Shown here: positions 35,663-43,822 of the stretch, piece after piece
Position numbering within the stretch: position 1 is the first letter of the stretch
Layout of the letters: each line of letters opens with the position of its first letter
Assembly (NCBI RefSeq): GCF_910586915.1
Contig: NZ_CAJULN010000009.1
Location: 1-64,000, forward strand
Direction of reading: 5' to 3'
Source: an uncultured Bacteroides sp.
GTDB taxonomy: Bacteria > Bacteroidota > Bacteroidia > Bacteroidales > Bacteroidaceae
DNA length: 64,000 nucleotides
Notes under the pieces: model-generated
Seen by the model: the letters and a program-made list of their open reading frames with translations, nothing else
What the model was told of the DNA's origin: nothing
Databases searched by the model: none
Program-made: the position numbers and the translations under genes

Positions 35663-35753
35663 ATCTTACGGTTGTTTTCGCCCAATCGACAGCAAGATAT
35701 GGAGTCATGTTACATATTATCTTTATAAATAAAGCATATTCAAACAAAAAAGT

Positions 35754-35761
35754 TATATTTG
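35754..35761 (+). promoter_or_regulatory. -7 promoter box for the polysaccharide lyase gene
   Basis: TATATTTG matches TAnnTTTG, 22 bases before the ATG at 35784. No clear -33 element in the AT-rich region upstream. Confidence 0.5.
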
Positions 35762-35783
35762 CAACCTAATCAACAGATACCGA

Positions 35784-37805
35784 ATGAAAAAGCAACTACT
35801 ATTATTTCTCTTTATCACGTGCTGTACAGTCCGCGCGCAACAATCATTCAGCGATTCAATAGCACTGCTTAAGAACAATTATATAAAGGCCACTTTGGGA
35901 GAGGATGAAGGAAAGAAGGCTCTTCTCAAACAACTTGCAACCATCCCCCGCGAACAGGAAGTGTCCGACCAGAATGTAATCGAGTTGCAACAGCTATATC
36001 CCATCTCCTCTCAGGAAATCAAGCATCTCACAAAGGCGCTTTGTGCAGACGGTTCGTGGAGAGATATCAATTACAAAGACACCAAACGTTCCGGCTGGGA
36101 ACCCAAAATCCATGCGGAACGAATCTTGAAACTGACCAAGTATTATCACCAACAACAGCAACAACTGAAACCCGCCCAGCGCTCCCGACTGACCGACGCC
36201 ATCCACCGGGCAATGTATTTTTGGTTCAAACAGGAACCGGTATGCCTCAACTGGTGGTACAACCAAATCGGGATACCACGCACACTTGGACCGGCTTTCT
36301 TACTCTTCGAAGGGGAAATGAACGAAGTGGAAAAGCAGGCAGCCGTAAAAGTAATGAAGAAGTCGGCTTTCGGAATGACCGGACAGAATAAAGTATGGTT
36401 GGCAGGCAATGTACTTATCAGAGCCTTGCTGCAAAACGACTGGAGACTGGCGAAAGAAGCACGAAACGTTATCACCTCCGAAATACTGCTCGGACAAAAG
36501 GAAGGAATCAAGGCCGACTGGAGTTTCCACCAACATGGGGCGCAACAACAATTCGGCAATTACGGATTGTCCTATCTATGCAATATGAGTTTCTATGCAG
36601 AGATGTTTGCCGGCACTTCCCTTGCTTTTTCCAACGAGCATCAGCAAATACTCACCTCACTCCTGCTCGACGGCTATCAATGGATTATCTGGAAGGGGTA
36701 TTGGGATGTAAACGGGCTAAACAGGCAACTATTCCGGAATGCGGATATCGACAAAGGATTCAGATTGTTTTTTGCAGCATATTCACTCATGAAAAGTTGC
36801 GGACCGGAAACTGCCGGGAAAATAGGTAAAATGCTCAACCGGAATTCCATCTCTTCACAAAGTTCCAATGCATTTGTCGGTAACAAGCATTTCTGGGAGT
36901 CGGATTATACCATTCACCGTACTCCGCGATGGATGGCTTCCGTACGGATGGCTTCCGAACGGGTCATCGGTACGGAACTGGTGAACGAAGATAACCTGAA
37001 AGGATATTACATGGCCGACGGCGCATTGTACACTTATGTCCGTGGAGACGAATACCACAACATTTTTCCTTTTTGGGATTGGAGAAAAATCCCCGGAATT
37101 ACTACCTATGAAAGCAATGTGCCCATCCCAAGTCCCAACAAAACCGATTCACGTAACCACAGTTACCACGTCGGCGGAGCCACGTATCAGCATACGGGTA
37201 TCACCGCCATGCAACTGAAACGCAATAAGCTGAAAGCCAACAAAGCGTGGATATTTACCGATGATTATGTATTGTGCATGGGGAGCGACATCCATGCTGA
37301 CAGCGCAGCTACCGTCACTACATCCATCGACCAACGGTTTCATAAAGGCAAGGTATGGTCTTCCGGCAACAAACGGTTCTTCCACGACAACACTGGATAC
37401 ATCATACTGCAAGCAGACACCTGCATCGCTCTGACCGAACGTAAAGAGGGGCAATGGAAAGACTTCATGGGAATGTATAAACCGGCAATCCTAAAAAACA
37501 AATTATTCTCCATTTATCTGAAACACCGTAAAGACGTTCCTGCGTCTTACGTCTATCTGATACTGCCGGGCGCTACACAGGAGGAGGTACGCAACTTCGA
37601 CCCTCGCTCCATCCGTATTCTACGCAACGACGAAGAAGCCCAGGCGGTGGTTATTAATGATTTATGTTATGCAACGGTTTATCATCCCACCGATATAGCA
37701 GTGGAGGGCCGCCGCCCGATAACGATACGGGAACCGGGAACTTATATCATTCACACGGAAAAGGGGGAGTTCGTTGCCCGGAAACCTTTCATCGGCAAAG
37801 AATAA
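35784..37805 (+). CDS. Polysaccharide lyase family 8 enzyme
   Basis: 673 residues. A signal peptide (residues 1-19, QLLLFLFITCCTVRAQ) precedes an alpha/alpha-toroid and beta-sandwich lyase. The PL8 catalytic residues are visible: Asn in CLNWWYNQIGIPR, His and Tyr nine residues apart in FHQHGAQQQFGNYG, and Arg in WDVNGLNRQLFRN. PL8 enzymes cleave chondroitin, hyaluronan or xanthan by beta-elimination in the periplasm or at the surface. There is no Cys lipobox, so it is probably periplasmic. No SusC/SusD pair, sulfatase or unsaturated glucuronyl hydrolase is adjacent; it is an orphan. Its exact substrate cannot be read. Confidence 0.88.
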   Translation: MKKQLLLFLFITCCTVRAQQSFSDSIALLKNNYIKATLGEDEGKKALLKQLATIPREQEVSDQNVIELQQLYPISSQEIKHLTKALCADGSWRDINYKDTKRSGWEPKIHAERILKLTKYYHQQQQQLKPAQRSRLTDAIHRAMYFWFKQEPVCLNWWYNQIGIPRTLGPAFLLFEGEMNEVEKQAAVKVMKKSAFGMTGQNKVWLAGNVLIRALLQNDWRLAKEARNVITSEILLGQKEGIKADWSFHQHGAQQQFGNYGLSYLCNMSFYAEMFAGTSLAFSNEHQQILTSLLLDGYQWIIWKGYWDVNGLNRQLFRNADIDKGFRLFFAAYSLMKSCGPETAGKIGKMLNRNSISSQSSNAFVGNKHFWESDYTIHRTPRWMASVRMASERVIGTELVNEDNLKGYYMADGALYTYVRGDEYHNIFPFWDWRKIPGITTYESNVPIPSPNKTDSRNHSYHVGGATYQHTGITAMQLKRNKLKANKAWIFTDDYVLCMGSDIHADSAATVTTSIDQRFHKGKVWSSGNKRFFHDNTGYIILQADTCIALTERKEGQWKDFMGMYKPAILKNKLFSIYLKHRKDVPASYVYLILPGATQEEVRNFDPRSIRILRNDEEAQAVVINDLCYATVYHPTDIAVEGRRPITIREPGTYIIHTEKGEFVARKPFIGKE

Positions 37806-37812
37806 GCAAAAA

Positions 37813-38664
37813 TTACAATTCCGACATAACAGCTCTCTCTTCCCACCTTCCGCCGTGCCACTCCGCTACCGACGTGAAGCCTGCTTTCTTCAAAGCCGCC
37901 AAGCCTTCGCGACGGGCATTATTGATTCTTTCGGGATAGTGGGCGTCACTGTTCACCTGCACGCGGACGCCTAACTCTTTCAGCAAAGTGAAATAACGTT
38001 CATTGGGATAGAACGTGCCTAATTCGTGATAAGCCTTCGTATTGATTTCGACAATATATCCACGGCGGGCTATCGCCGCGAAATAATCGCGGACCAAAGC
38101 GTCGTACCACGGTTCGTCCAGCAATCCGGGACGGTAACAGGAAGCATTGTAATGCATCTTGTCCGCATGACCGACAATATCGAATCCGCCCAATTCGACC
38201 ATGCGAAGCAGGCTCTTGTAATAAAGACGGACAACGGAATTCAAATCGCCGCCGAAATGCTTGTCTACCAACCCACGGAAAGTATCTGCCGAAGTATCGA
38301 TATCCACGACAGTCCCTTCCGGAGAATAGAGCATATGCACGGAACCTATCCGGTAATCGAGCGGCAACTCCCGGAAACGGGGTGAAGCGGGATTGCTCTC
38401 TTCGTTCAGATAATCGATTTCAAGACCGATGGCAAGCTCTATCTTATCCGCGTATTTCTCTTTGAGGCGGGCGAATTCGGCAAGATAATCTTCCATCCTG
38501 TCCCACTCCATTGTCCATGCAGTAGCAAACGGCAACGGGGCATGGGAAGAGATACCATAGGAAGTAAAGCCTTCGTTGATAGCAAAACGGATAAAATCTT
38601 CCATGTTGGCACGCCCGTCGCAATAGAGGCAGTGGCTATGATAGTTGGTAAGGTTTGTCATCAT
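37813..38664 (-). CDS. PHP-domain histidinol-phosphatase (HisJ/HisK type)
   Basis: 283 residues from the first ATG at 38664 (a TTG at 38679 would add five). A PHP metal-dependent phosphatase: the first motif is NYHSHCLYCDGRANMEDFIR (H-x-H), then YGISSHAPLPF, EIDYL (Glu), GSVHML, DIVGHADKMHYN, EINTKAYH and SDAHYPE, which supply the trinuclear metal site. The family removes phosphate from L-histidinol phosphate in histidine synthesis, but no other his gene is near, so the substrate may differ. It is convergent with the lyase gene (7-base gap). Confidence 0.85.
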   Translation of the reverse strand: MMTNLTNYHSHCLYCDGRANMEDFIRFAINEGFTSYGISSHAPLPFATAWTMEWDRMEDYLAEFARLKEKYADKIELAIGLEIDYLNEESNPASPRFRELPLDYRIGSVHMLYSPEGTVVDIDTSADTFRGLVDKHFGGDLNSVVRLYYKSLLRMVELGGFDIVGHADKMHYNASCYRPGLLDEPWYDALVRDYFAAIARRGYIVEINTKAYHELGTFYPNERYFTLLKELGVRVQVNSDAHYPERINNARREGLAALKKAGFTSVAEWHGGRWEERAVMSEL

Positions 38665-38710
38665 ATCAAGGTTTTGCAATCGGAGTTCTTTGGATGATTC
38701 GGTTTGCCGG

Positions 38711-40579
38711 TCAGCCCTCTATTTCGCTGAGTTCGAGCCAGCGCATGGTCTTCTCGTCAATCAAGTCGTTCACTTCGGGCAGGCGTTTCGACTTCTCGGT
38801 CAGCTCGTCAACAGAGAGTGTGCCGCTACAAAGAAGCTCTTCGATTCGGGCTTTTTCGGCTTCGAGTTCGGCTATCTCCTTTTCCAACTGTTCGAATTCG
38901 CGCTTCTCCTTGAAACTCATCTTCCGTTTGTCGTTCAGGCGGACGCGGGCTGTCTTTTCTTCCTGCGGCTTTTCGGCCTCTTTCTCCTTTTGGGCTTTCG
39001 CGTCTTTCCAGTCGCGGTAGTTGCTGTAATTTCCAGGAAAGTCGCGGATGTCTCCCTGCCCGTTGAATACCATGAGATGGTCTACCACCTTATCCATAAA
39101 GTAGCGGTCGTGCGATACGACAATGACACAGCCTTTGAAGTTCTGGAGATACTCCTCGAGCACGTTCAACGTGATGATGTCGAGGTCGTTGGTAGGCTCG
39201 TCCAGTACGAGGAAGTTCGGATTGCGCATCAGGACGGTACACAGGTAAAGACGACGGCGCTCGCCCCCACTCAGTTTGTAGACATAGCTATGCTGGGTTT
39301 CGGGGGTGAAGAGGAAATGTTGCAGGAATTGCGAAGCGGTCAGTTTCTTTCCGTTGCCCAATTCGATGACTTCGGCAATGTCTTGCACGACGTCAATCAC
39401 CTTCATCTGTTCGTCAAACCGGAGTCCGTCTTGCGAGTAATAGCCGAAGCGGACTGTTTCACCGATATCCAGCGTGCCACTGTCGGGTTGCACCTGCCCC
39501 ATGAGTATCTTGATGAAAGTCGATTTTCCGGTTCCGTTGTTTCCTACGATTCCCATCTTCTCATAGCGGGAGAAGATATAAGAGAAGTCTTCGAGTATTT
39601 TCAGGTCGCCGAAGCTCTTGTAGAGGTGGTCGGCTTCGAATATCTTGCTGCCGATGTAGGATGCTTTTACTTCCAACTTCACATTGTCATTGCGTATGTG
39701 CTGCTTTGCCACCTTCTCCAGTTCGTAGAAAGCCTCTTCGCGGTAGCGCGCTTTGTGTCCGCGTGCTTGCGGCATCCGGCGCATCCAGTCAAGTTCGGTG
39801 CGGTAGAGGTTGTTGGCACGTTCTATTTCTACGGTTTTGGCTTCGATGCGCTCCTGCCGTTTTTCGAGGTAATAGCTGTAGTTGCCTTTGTACTGGTAGA
39901 CTTGCCGGTTGTCTATCTCGATGATTTCGGAGCAGACACGGTCGAGGAAGTAGCGGTCGTGCGTCACCATCAGCAGGCTGACGTTGGTACGGCGCAGGTA
40001 GTCCTCAAGCCATTCGGTCATATCGAGGTCGAGGTGGTTGGTAGGCTCGTCAAGAATGAGAAGTTCGGGTTCGGTAATCAAGGCGTTGGCGAGGGCGACA
40101 CGTTTCAACTGTCCGCCGGAGAGCTGTTTCACCTGCTGGTCGAAGTTGCGGATTTTGAGTTGCGAAAGGATTTGCTTGGCTTTCTGTTCATATTCCCAGG
40201 CTTTTTCCTGATCCATACGTGCCAGAAGGTCTTCCAGTCCGGGATGTCCTTCGGTTTCCATGCAGCGTTCGTACTCCTTTATAAGTTCTACGGTGCTGTT
40301 GCCATGATGGAAACAGGCTTCGAGCACGGTCAGTTCTTCGGGATATTGCGGGTCTTGTTCGAGATAATCCACACGGAGGTCGCGGCGGAAAACGATGCTG
40401 CCGCTATCGTAACCCTCTTTTCCGGCGATGATGTTCAATAAGGTGGTTTTCCCGCTACCGTTCTTCGCTATCAGTCCCACACGCTGGCCTTCGGCAAGGC
40501 CGAAAGAGATGTTCTCAAAAAGCACCAGATCGCCGAACGACTTGGTCAGGTTATCTATCTGTAAATAAGGTACAGCCAT
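38711..40579 (-). CDS. uup: ABC-F family ATPase (Uup type)
   Basis: 622 residues, two ABC ATPase domains on one chain and no membrane part. First: Walker A IAKNGSGKTTLLNII, signature LSGGQLKRVALA, Walker B LLILDEPTNHLD. Second: GIVGNNGTGKSTFIKI, LSGGERRRLYLC, FLVLDEPTNDLD. The linker between them is the ABC-F P-site arm. A C-terminal coiled coil (KREFEQLEKEIAELEAEKAR, about residues 555-620) is the Uup DNA/ribosome-binding tail. ABC-F proteins act on the ribosome, and Uup is linked to stability of tandem repeats and to ribosome assembly. It starts 3 bases after the preceding gene on the same strand, so the two are cotranscribed. Confidence 0.92.
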   Translation of the reverse strand: MAVPYLQIDNLTKSFGDLVLFENISFGLAEGQRVGLIAKNGSGKTTLLNIIAGKEGYDSGSIVFRRDLRVDYLEQDPQYPEELTVLEACFHHGNSTVELIKEYERCMETEGHPGLEDLLARMDQEKAWEYEQKAKQILSQLKIRNFDQQVKQLSGGQLKRVALANALITEPELLILDEPTNHLDLDMTEWLEDYLRRTNVSLLMVTHDRYFLDRVCSEIIEIDNRQVYQYKGNYSYYLEKRQERIEAKTVEIERANNLYRTELDWMRRMPQARGHKARYREEAFYELEKVAKQHIRNDNVKLEVKASYIGSKIFEADHLYKSFGDLKILEDFSYIFSRYEKMGIVGNNGTGKSTFIKILMGQVQPDSGTLDIGETVRFGYYSQDGLRFDEQMKVIDVVQDIAEVIELGNGKKLTASQFLQHFLFTPETQHSYVYKLSGGERRRLYLCTVLMRNPNFLVLDEPTNDLDIITLNVLEEYLQNFKGCVIVVSHDRYFMDKVVDHLMVFNGQGDIRDFPGNYSNYRDWKDAKAQKEKEAEKPQEEKTARVRLNDKRKMSFKEKREFEQLEKEIAELEAEKARIEELLCSGTLSVDELTEKSKRLPEVNDLIDEKTMRWLELSEIEG

Positions 40580-40582
40580 TTT

Positions 40583-41383
40583 TCAATCCAAACACTTCTT
40601 ATATTCTTCTACTACGTTGCAAGATTCTCCTGCCTTTATTTTGCTCCAGGCCAATTTCATCGGGTCGATGATGCGGCCTTTGTATTGGAGCACAGGGGCT
40701 TCACGGTTGCCGTCGACCAATGTTTTCCATTCCATGCCCTCTACTTCGTTGGCAAGAATCGCGCAGACGGTGAGACCGACAGCCAGCCATTCGTCTCTCT
40801 TCTTCAATCCTATCTTGCCACTGTCCACCACTTGTTGAAGTTTCTCAAGGTCTTCTTCCAGGCCTTGAAAATCTTTCTTCAATTCCTGCTTTACGGTCGA
40901 TACGACCCACTCGTATCCTTCGTTTATCTGGAATATTTCCGAAAGGCGGACAGGTATCAGTTCGGCGGGATACTTCTCTCCCTCTTTGCGTATCTCCAAA
41001 GTGCCAATGACGTATTCGGCTTCCTGCACGCTTCCGCCTTTGGGGACGGTGAAGGAGCATTCGAACGCAATGTCGCCGATGCCCGTAATCCATACATGGG
41101 AGGTGTAATAGGTTCCTTCTTCCTGAAACATCTCTTTGCTGTATGCACACTCCAGGGTTCCGACTCTTACCAACGAGGCGGAATCGTTCTCACTCAGTTC
41201 TTGGGCGACAGCCTGTTTGCCATAGCCGGCTTTGCCTTTAAATGCGGAAATACGAAAGTTGCCCGACCATACATCGGGATTGTAGAAAAGAAAAGAGCCT
41301 TCGCCATCTTCAAACTCATTCCAGTCTGATGGATAGTTCATTGAAAACCATGCTCCGGGAGAGATAAATTTCTTGCCTTGCAT
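40583..41383 (-). CDS. Conserved protein, probably DUF3805/DUF3806
   Basis: 266 residues, no signal peptide. The N-terminal half (ISPGAWFSMNYPSDWNEF, then LFYNPDVWSGNFRISAF) and the C-terminal half (KRDEWLAVGLTVCAILANEV) fit my memory of the paired DUF3805 and DUF3806 domains; I could not check this. The first half resembles folds with a PsbP/Mog1-like start (YPSDW). Function unknown. It is the first gene of a unit with uup, with a promoter at 41411-41440. Confidence 0.65.
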   Translation of the reverse strand: MQGKKFISPGAWFSMNYPSDWNEFEDGEGSFLFYNPDVWSGNFRISAFKGKAGYGKQAVAQELSENDSASLVRVGTLECAYSKEMFQEEGTYYTSHVWITGIGDIAFECSFTVPKGGSVQEAEYVIGTLEIRKEGEKYPAELIPVRLSEIFQINEGYEWVVSTVKQELKKDFQGLEEDLEKLQQVVDSGKIGLKKRDEWLAVGLTVCAILANEVEGMEWKTLVDGNREAPVLQYKGRIIDPMKLAWSKIKAGESCNVVEEYKKCLD

Positions 41384-41410
41384 CCTTTTTCATTAATAAT
41401 GATTACTTGG

Positions 41411-41440
41411 CAAAAGTAGTAATTAAATACGAACTACAAA
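41411..41440 (-). promoter_or_regulatory. Promoter of the DUF3805-type gene and uup
   Basis: On the minus strand TTTG (41437-41440), 18 bases, then TACTTTTG (41411-41418). RNA would start about 20 bases before the ATG at 41383. Confidence 0.6.
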
Positions 41441-41443
41441 AAT

Positions 41444-41734
41444 TTCACCACAGAGGACACAGAGTCTCACAGAGTTTTTCTTTGACGATAATGCGCTGTT
41501 TGTGCTTGCCGTATGGCCGATTTGCAGTGCATATATGAGCTATTTTCACCGCATATATGTCCTACACGTAGCATCTATATATCCTGCGGCCAGCATCCAT
41601 ATGTCCTGCACGCAGCGCATATAGATGCTGTAACCAATTGATTATAAGGTCAAATCCACTACCTTTGGCAAATAAAGAAAGATAGCAGACAATCATCAAA
41701 AAACTCTGTGAGACTCTGTGTCCTCTGTGGTGAA
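41444..41734. mobile_element. 291-bp element bounded by perfect 36-bp inverted repeats (MITE-like, unproven)
   Basis: 41444-41479 and 41699-41734 are exact inverse copies over 36 bases (left end TTCACCACAGAGGACACAG, right end CTCTGTGGTGAA). Inside are the 22-bp array of locus B and, on the plus strand, a promoter-like TTG (41638-41640), 19 bases, TACCTTTG (41660-41667). There is no coding frame and no clear target-site duplication. It fills most of the 362-base gap between two minus-strand genes. It may be a non-autonomous element or a very long hairpin that works as a terminator. Confidence 0.5.
41525..41634. repeat. 22-bp tandem dyad-repeat array (locus B), five units
   Basis: Five contiguous 22-base units start at 41525, 41547, 41569, 41591 and 41613. 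Unit 4 reads CAGCATCCATATGTCCTG plus CACG, nearly the same as unit 4 of locus A. Unit 5 ends CTGTAAC, as in loci A and C. The left flank CTTGCCGTATGGCCGATTTG matches the flank of locus A at 18 of 20 positions. It lies inside the inverted-repeat element 41444-41734. Confidence 0.9.
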
Positions 41735-41745
41735 TCCCTGTATTA

Positions 41746-42939
41746 TCATTTACCTATCGGCTGTATTTTTCGGCGCACCTCTTTGGAAATCTCCAAAAAC
41801 ATATAGTTCAGTTTGCCCGAATGGATGCCTTCTTCATTCTCTTCGTACTTCTTGTTGGCGTATTGTTTGGATTTCTCGAAGGTGAGCCATGACATTTCGT
41901 TCTGCGACTTACCCACCATCGTGGAGTCCAGTTGCTCGTCGGGAAAGAAGTCGTCGAGGTCGATATCGCCAATCATTGTTGTTTCGAGGAAGTTCTTGCC
42001 GGTATGCGAATGGTCTGTGTAGTAGCCTACAAACATATGCCCCGGTGTACGCACCAGGATAGGGTCGATATTGATGGCACGAAGCAAGGATGCGAACAAC
42101 ACGCTGCCGTCCACGCAGTTGATTTGCGAGGATTCCAACGCATCGTCGAACGTACGGACGCGCTGCGAGAATACGACATTGCTCGAAAGGCTGGTATTGG
42201 AGACGGAACTGTAACGGAACTTGCGTTTCTGCAACGCATTCCAAAGAGCATACACCTGCTTGTCTACCGCTCCTTTGACGTTGCTCTGATAACCGAGAAA
42301 GCGATTGACAATGCGGGTATTCAACGCTTCGCGGAGCAGGCGGTCAATCATCGGGTTCTCTTCGTTGACATAGGCGGCAAAGAAGATGCTTGTATCGTGG
42401 AAATCAGTCCCGTTGGCCACATACCCCAACAGACATTCGTTGATGCTGCGCACGGAGAACGTACGCACGTGCTGCCCCAACTCCTTCCCGTTCACCTCCA
42501 CCGTGACGGCTACACTTATCGGTTCGGGCTGCACATTGCCTTTCAACGCTTCGTAATTCCAAATGATGTCCGGATAAACCGTATATTCCGTACGTGGCTT
42601 GTTGAGCACAAACTCCGATACGGAACGGGAGAAGAAGGGAGTTTCAGCCACTTCAATGCGCACACGGCTGTATGCAGTCTGGGATTTCAGCCGGATGGCA
42701 ATGCACGATTTCGAGTTTCCCAAGTAAGCGGAATCCGAAGGTACAATCACTTGTGCATCGGTAGTGGCAACGGAGAGGATGGCCGACGGGAAAATGTTTC
42801 CACCCAAATCGTCGGTTATCTCAAATCCGCTGCTAAAAGAGGTATATTTAAAGAGAGACACACCGCCAAGCAGGAGCAGCACTGCAACCACCGCACCTGT
42901 CACTTCGCGTTTATGCCGTTTCCAGTCAATTCTTATCAT
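41746..42939 (-). CDS. Membrane-anchored protein with a transglutaminase-like domain
   Basis: 397 residues. An N-terminal membrane helix (about residues 14-31, AVVAVLLLLGGVSLF) places the rest in the periplasm. Near residues 265-315 the run SSQINCVDGSVLFASLLRA, then DPILVRTPGHMFVGYYTD, looks like the Cys and His of a transglutaminase-like core, with the Asp after it (ETTMIGDIDLDDF). Such domains cleave or bind peptides. I know no named family. It stands alone, with a -7 box at 42985 and divergent from rprY. Confidence 0.65.
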   Translation of the reverse strand: MIRIDWKRHKREVTGAVVAVLLLLGGVSLFKYTSFSSGFEITDDLGGNIFPSAILSVATTDAQVIVPSDSAYLGNSKSCIAIRLKSQTAYSRVRIEVAETPFFSRSVSEFVLNKPRTEYTVYPDIIWNYEALKGNVQPEPISVAVTVEVNGKELGQHVRTFSVRSINECLLGYVANGTDFHDTSIFFAAYVNEENPMIDRLLREALNTRIVNRFLGYQSNVKGAVDKQVYALWNALQKRKFRYSSVSNTSLSSNVVFSQRVRTFDDALESSQINCVDGSVLFASLLRAINIDPILVRTPGHMFVGYYTDHSHTGKNFLETTMIGDIDLDDFFPDEQLDSTMVGKSQNEMSWLTFEKSKQYANKKYEENEEGIHSGKLNYMFLEISKEVRRKIQPIGK

Positions 42940-42984
42940 CGCTTGTAGTTTCTGTAATCAAACATCTGTATCATTTCTCGCTAA

Positions 42985-42992
42985 CAAAGATA
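42985..42992 (-). promoter_or_regulatory. -7 promoter box for the transglutaminase-like gene
   Basis: TATCTTTG on the minus strand, 45 bases before the ATG at 42939. No TTTG at the expected distance. Confidence 0.5.
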
Positions 42993-43062
42993 ACAAATAG
43001 CCGCCGTTTTTTCCTCTTACGACCCCTAAAAACTTTCCTATCCCCTTTCAAAGTCTTTTCAT

Positions 43063-43095
43063 TCTTGCATCGAATCAAATAAAAACGTAACTTTG
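43063..43095 (+). promoter_or_regulatory. Promoter of rprY-rprX
   Basis: TTG (43064-43066), 21 bases, then TAACTTTG (43088-43095). RNA would start near 43102, 21 bases before the ATG at 43123. This rules out the earlier ATG at 43093. Confidence 0.75.
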
Positions 43096-43122
43096 TCCTA
43101 TCACATTAACAGATATAGCTAT

Positions 43123-43812
43123 ATGAACGAAAACCGCATTTTAGTTGTCGATGACGAAGAGGACCTCTGCGAGATTCTGAAGTTCAACCTTGAGAACGAA
43201 GGTTATGAGGTGGATACCGCAAACTCTGCCGAAGAAGCACTGAGAACGGACATCGGCAGCTACCATCTGATTCTTCTTGATGTGATGATGGGAGAAATCT
43301 CCGGATTCAAAATGGCAAGCATCCTGAAAAAAGACAAAAAGACAGCCAAAGTACCCATCATCTTTATCACAGCGAAGGATACCGAGAACGACACTGTGAC
43401 GGGATTCAACCTGGGAGCCGACGATTATATCTCGAAACCTTTCTCCCTGCGCGAAGTCATTGCCCGCGTGAAGGCCGTGCTGAGACGTACGACGGCTGCC
43501 GACACGGAAAAAGCACCCGAACAGCTTATCTATCAGACGCTCGTCATCGACATCACAAAAAAGAAAGCGAGCGTCGACAACCAAGAAGTGTCGTTGACCA
43601 AGAAAGAATTTGAAATATTGCTTCTATTGCTACAGAACAAAGGACGCGTCTTTTCGCGTGAAGACATCCTGGCACGTATATGGAGCGACGAAGTGTATGT
43701 ACTGGACCGCACCGTCGACGTCAACATCACCCGGCTGCGCAAAAAGATAGGAGCCTACGGCAAATGCATTGTCACACGCCTCGGATACGGATACTATTTT
43801 GAAGCCGAATAA
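43123..43812 (+). CDS. rprY: OmpR-type response regulator (RprY)
   Basis: 229 residues from the ATG at 43123. Receiver domain with the acidic pocket D10-D11 and phospho-acceptor D53 (LILLDVMMG), the switch residues in ITAKD and the Lys of DDYISKPFSLRE. A winged-helix DNA-binding domain follows from about residue 130 (VSLTKKEFEILLLLLQNKGR, then VLDRTVDVNITRLRKKIG). This is the layout of B. fragilis RprY, which pairs with RprX. The kinase gene follows after 10 bases. The name rests on recognition of the sequence and gene pair, not on a search. Confidence 0.88.
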   Translation: MNENRILVVDDEEDLCEILKFNLENEGYEVDTANSAEEALRTDIGSYHLILLDVMMGEISGFKMASILKKDKKTAKVPIIFITAKDTENDTVTGFNLGADDYISKPFSLREVIARVKAVLRRTTAADTEKAPEQLIYQTLVIDITKKKASVDNQEVSLTKKEFEILLLLLQNKGRVFSREDILARIWSDEVYVLDRTVDVNITRLRKKIGAYGKCIVTRLGYGYYFEAE

Positions 43813-43822
43813 CCCTTTCATC

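Noticed and set aside
38645..40441. A 598-codon open frame opposite uup
   Set aside because: It is the antisense shadow of the ABC-F gene, whose Walker and signature motifs are unmistakable; the shadow has no motifs.
41444..41734. An insertion sequence at the 36-bp inverted repeats
   Set aside because: No transposase frame fits inside 291 bp and no target duplication is visible, so only a non-autonomous element or hairpin is possible.
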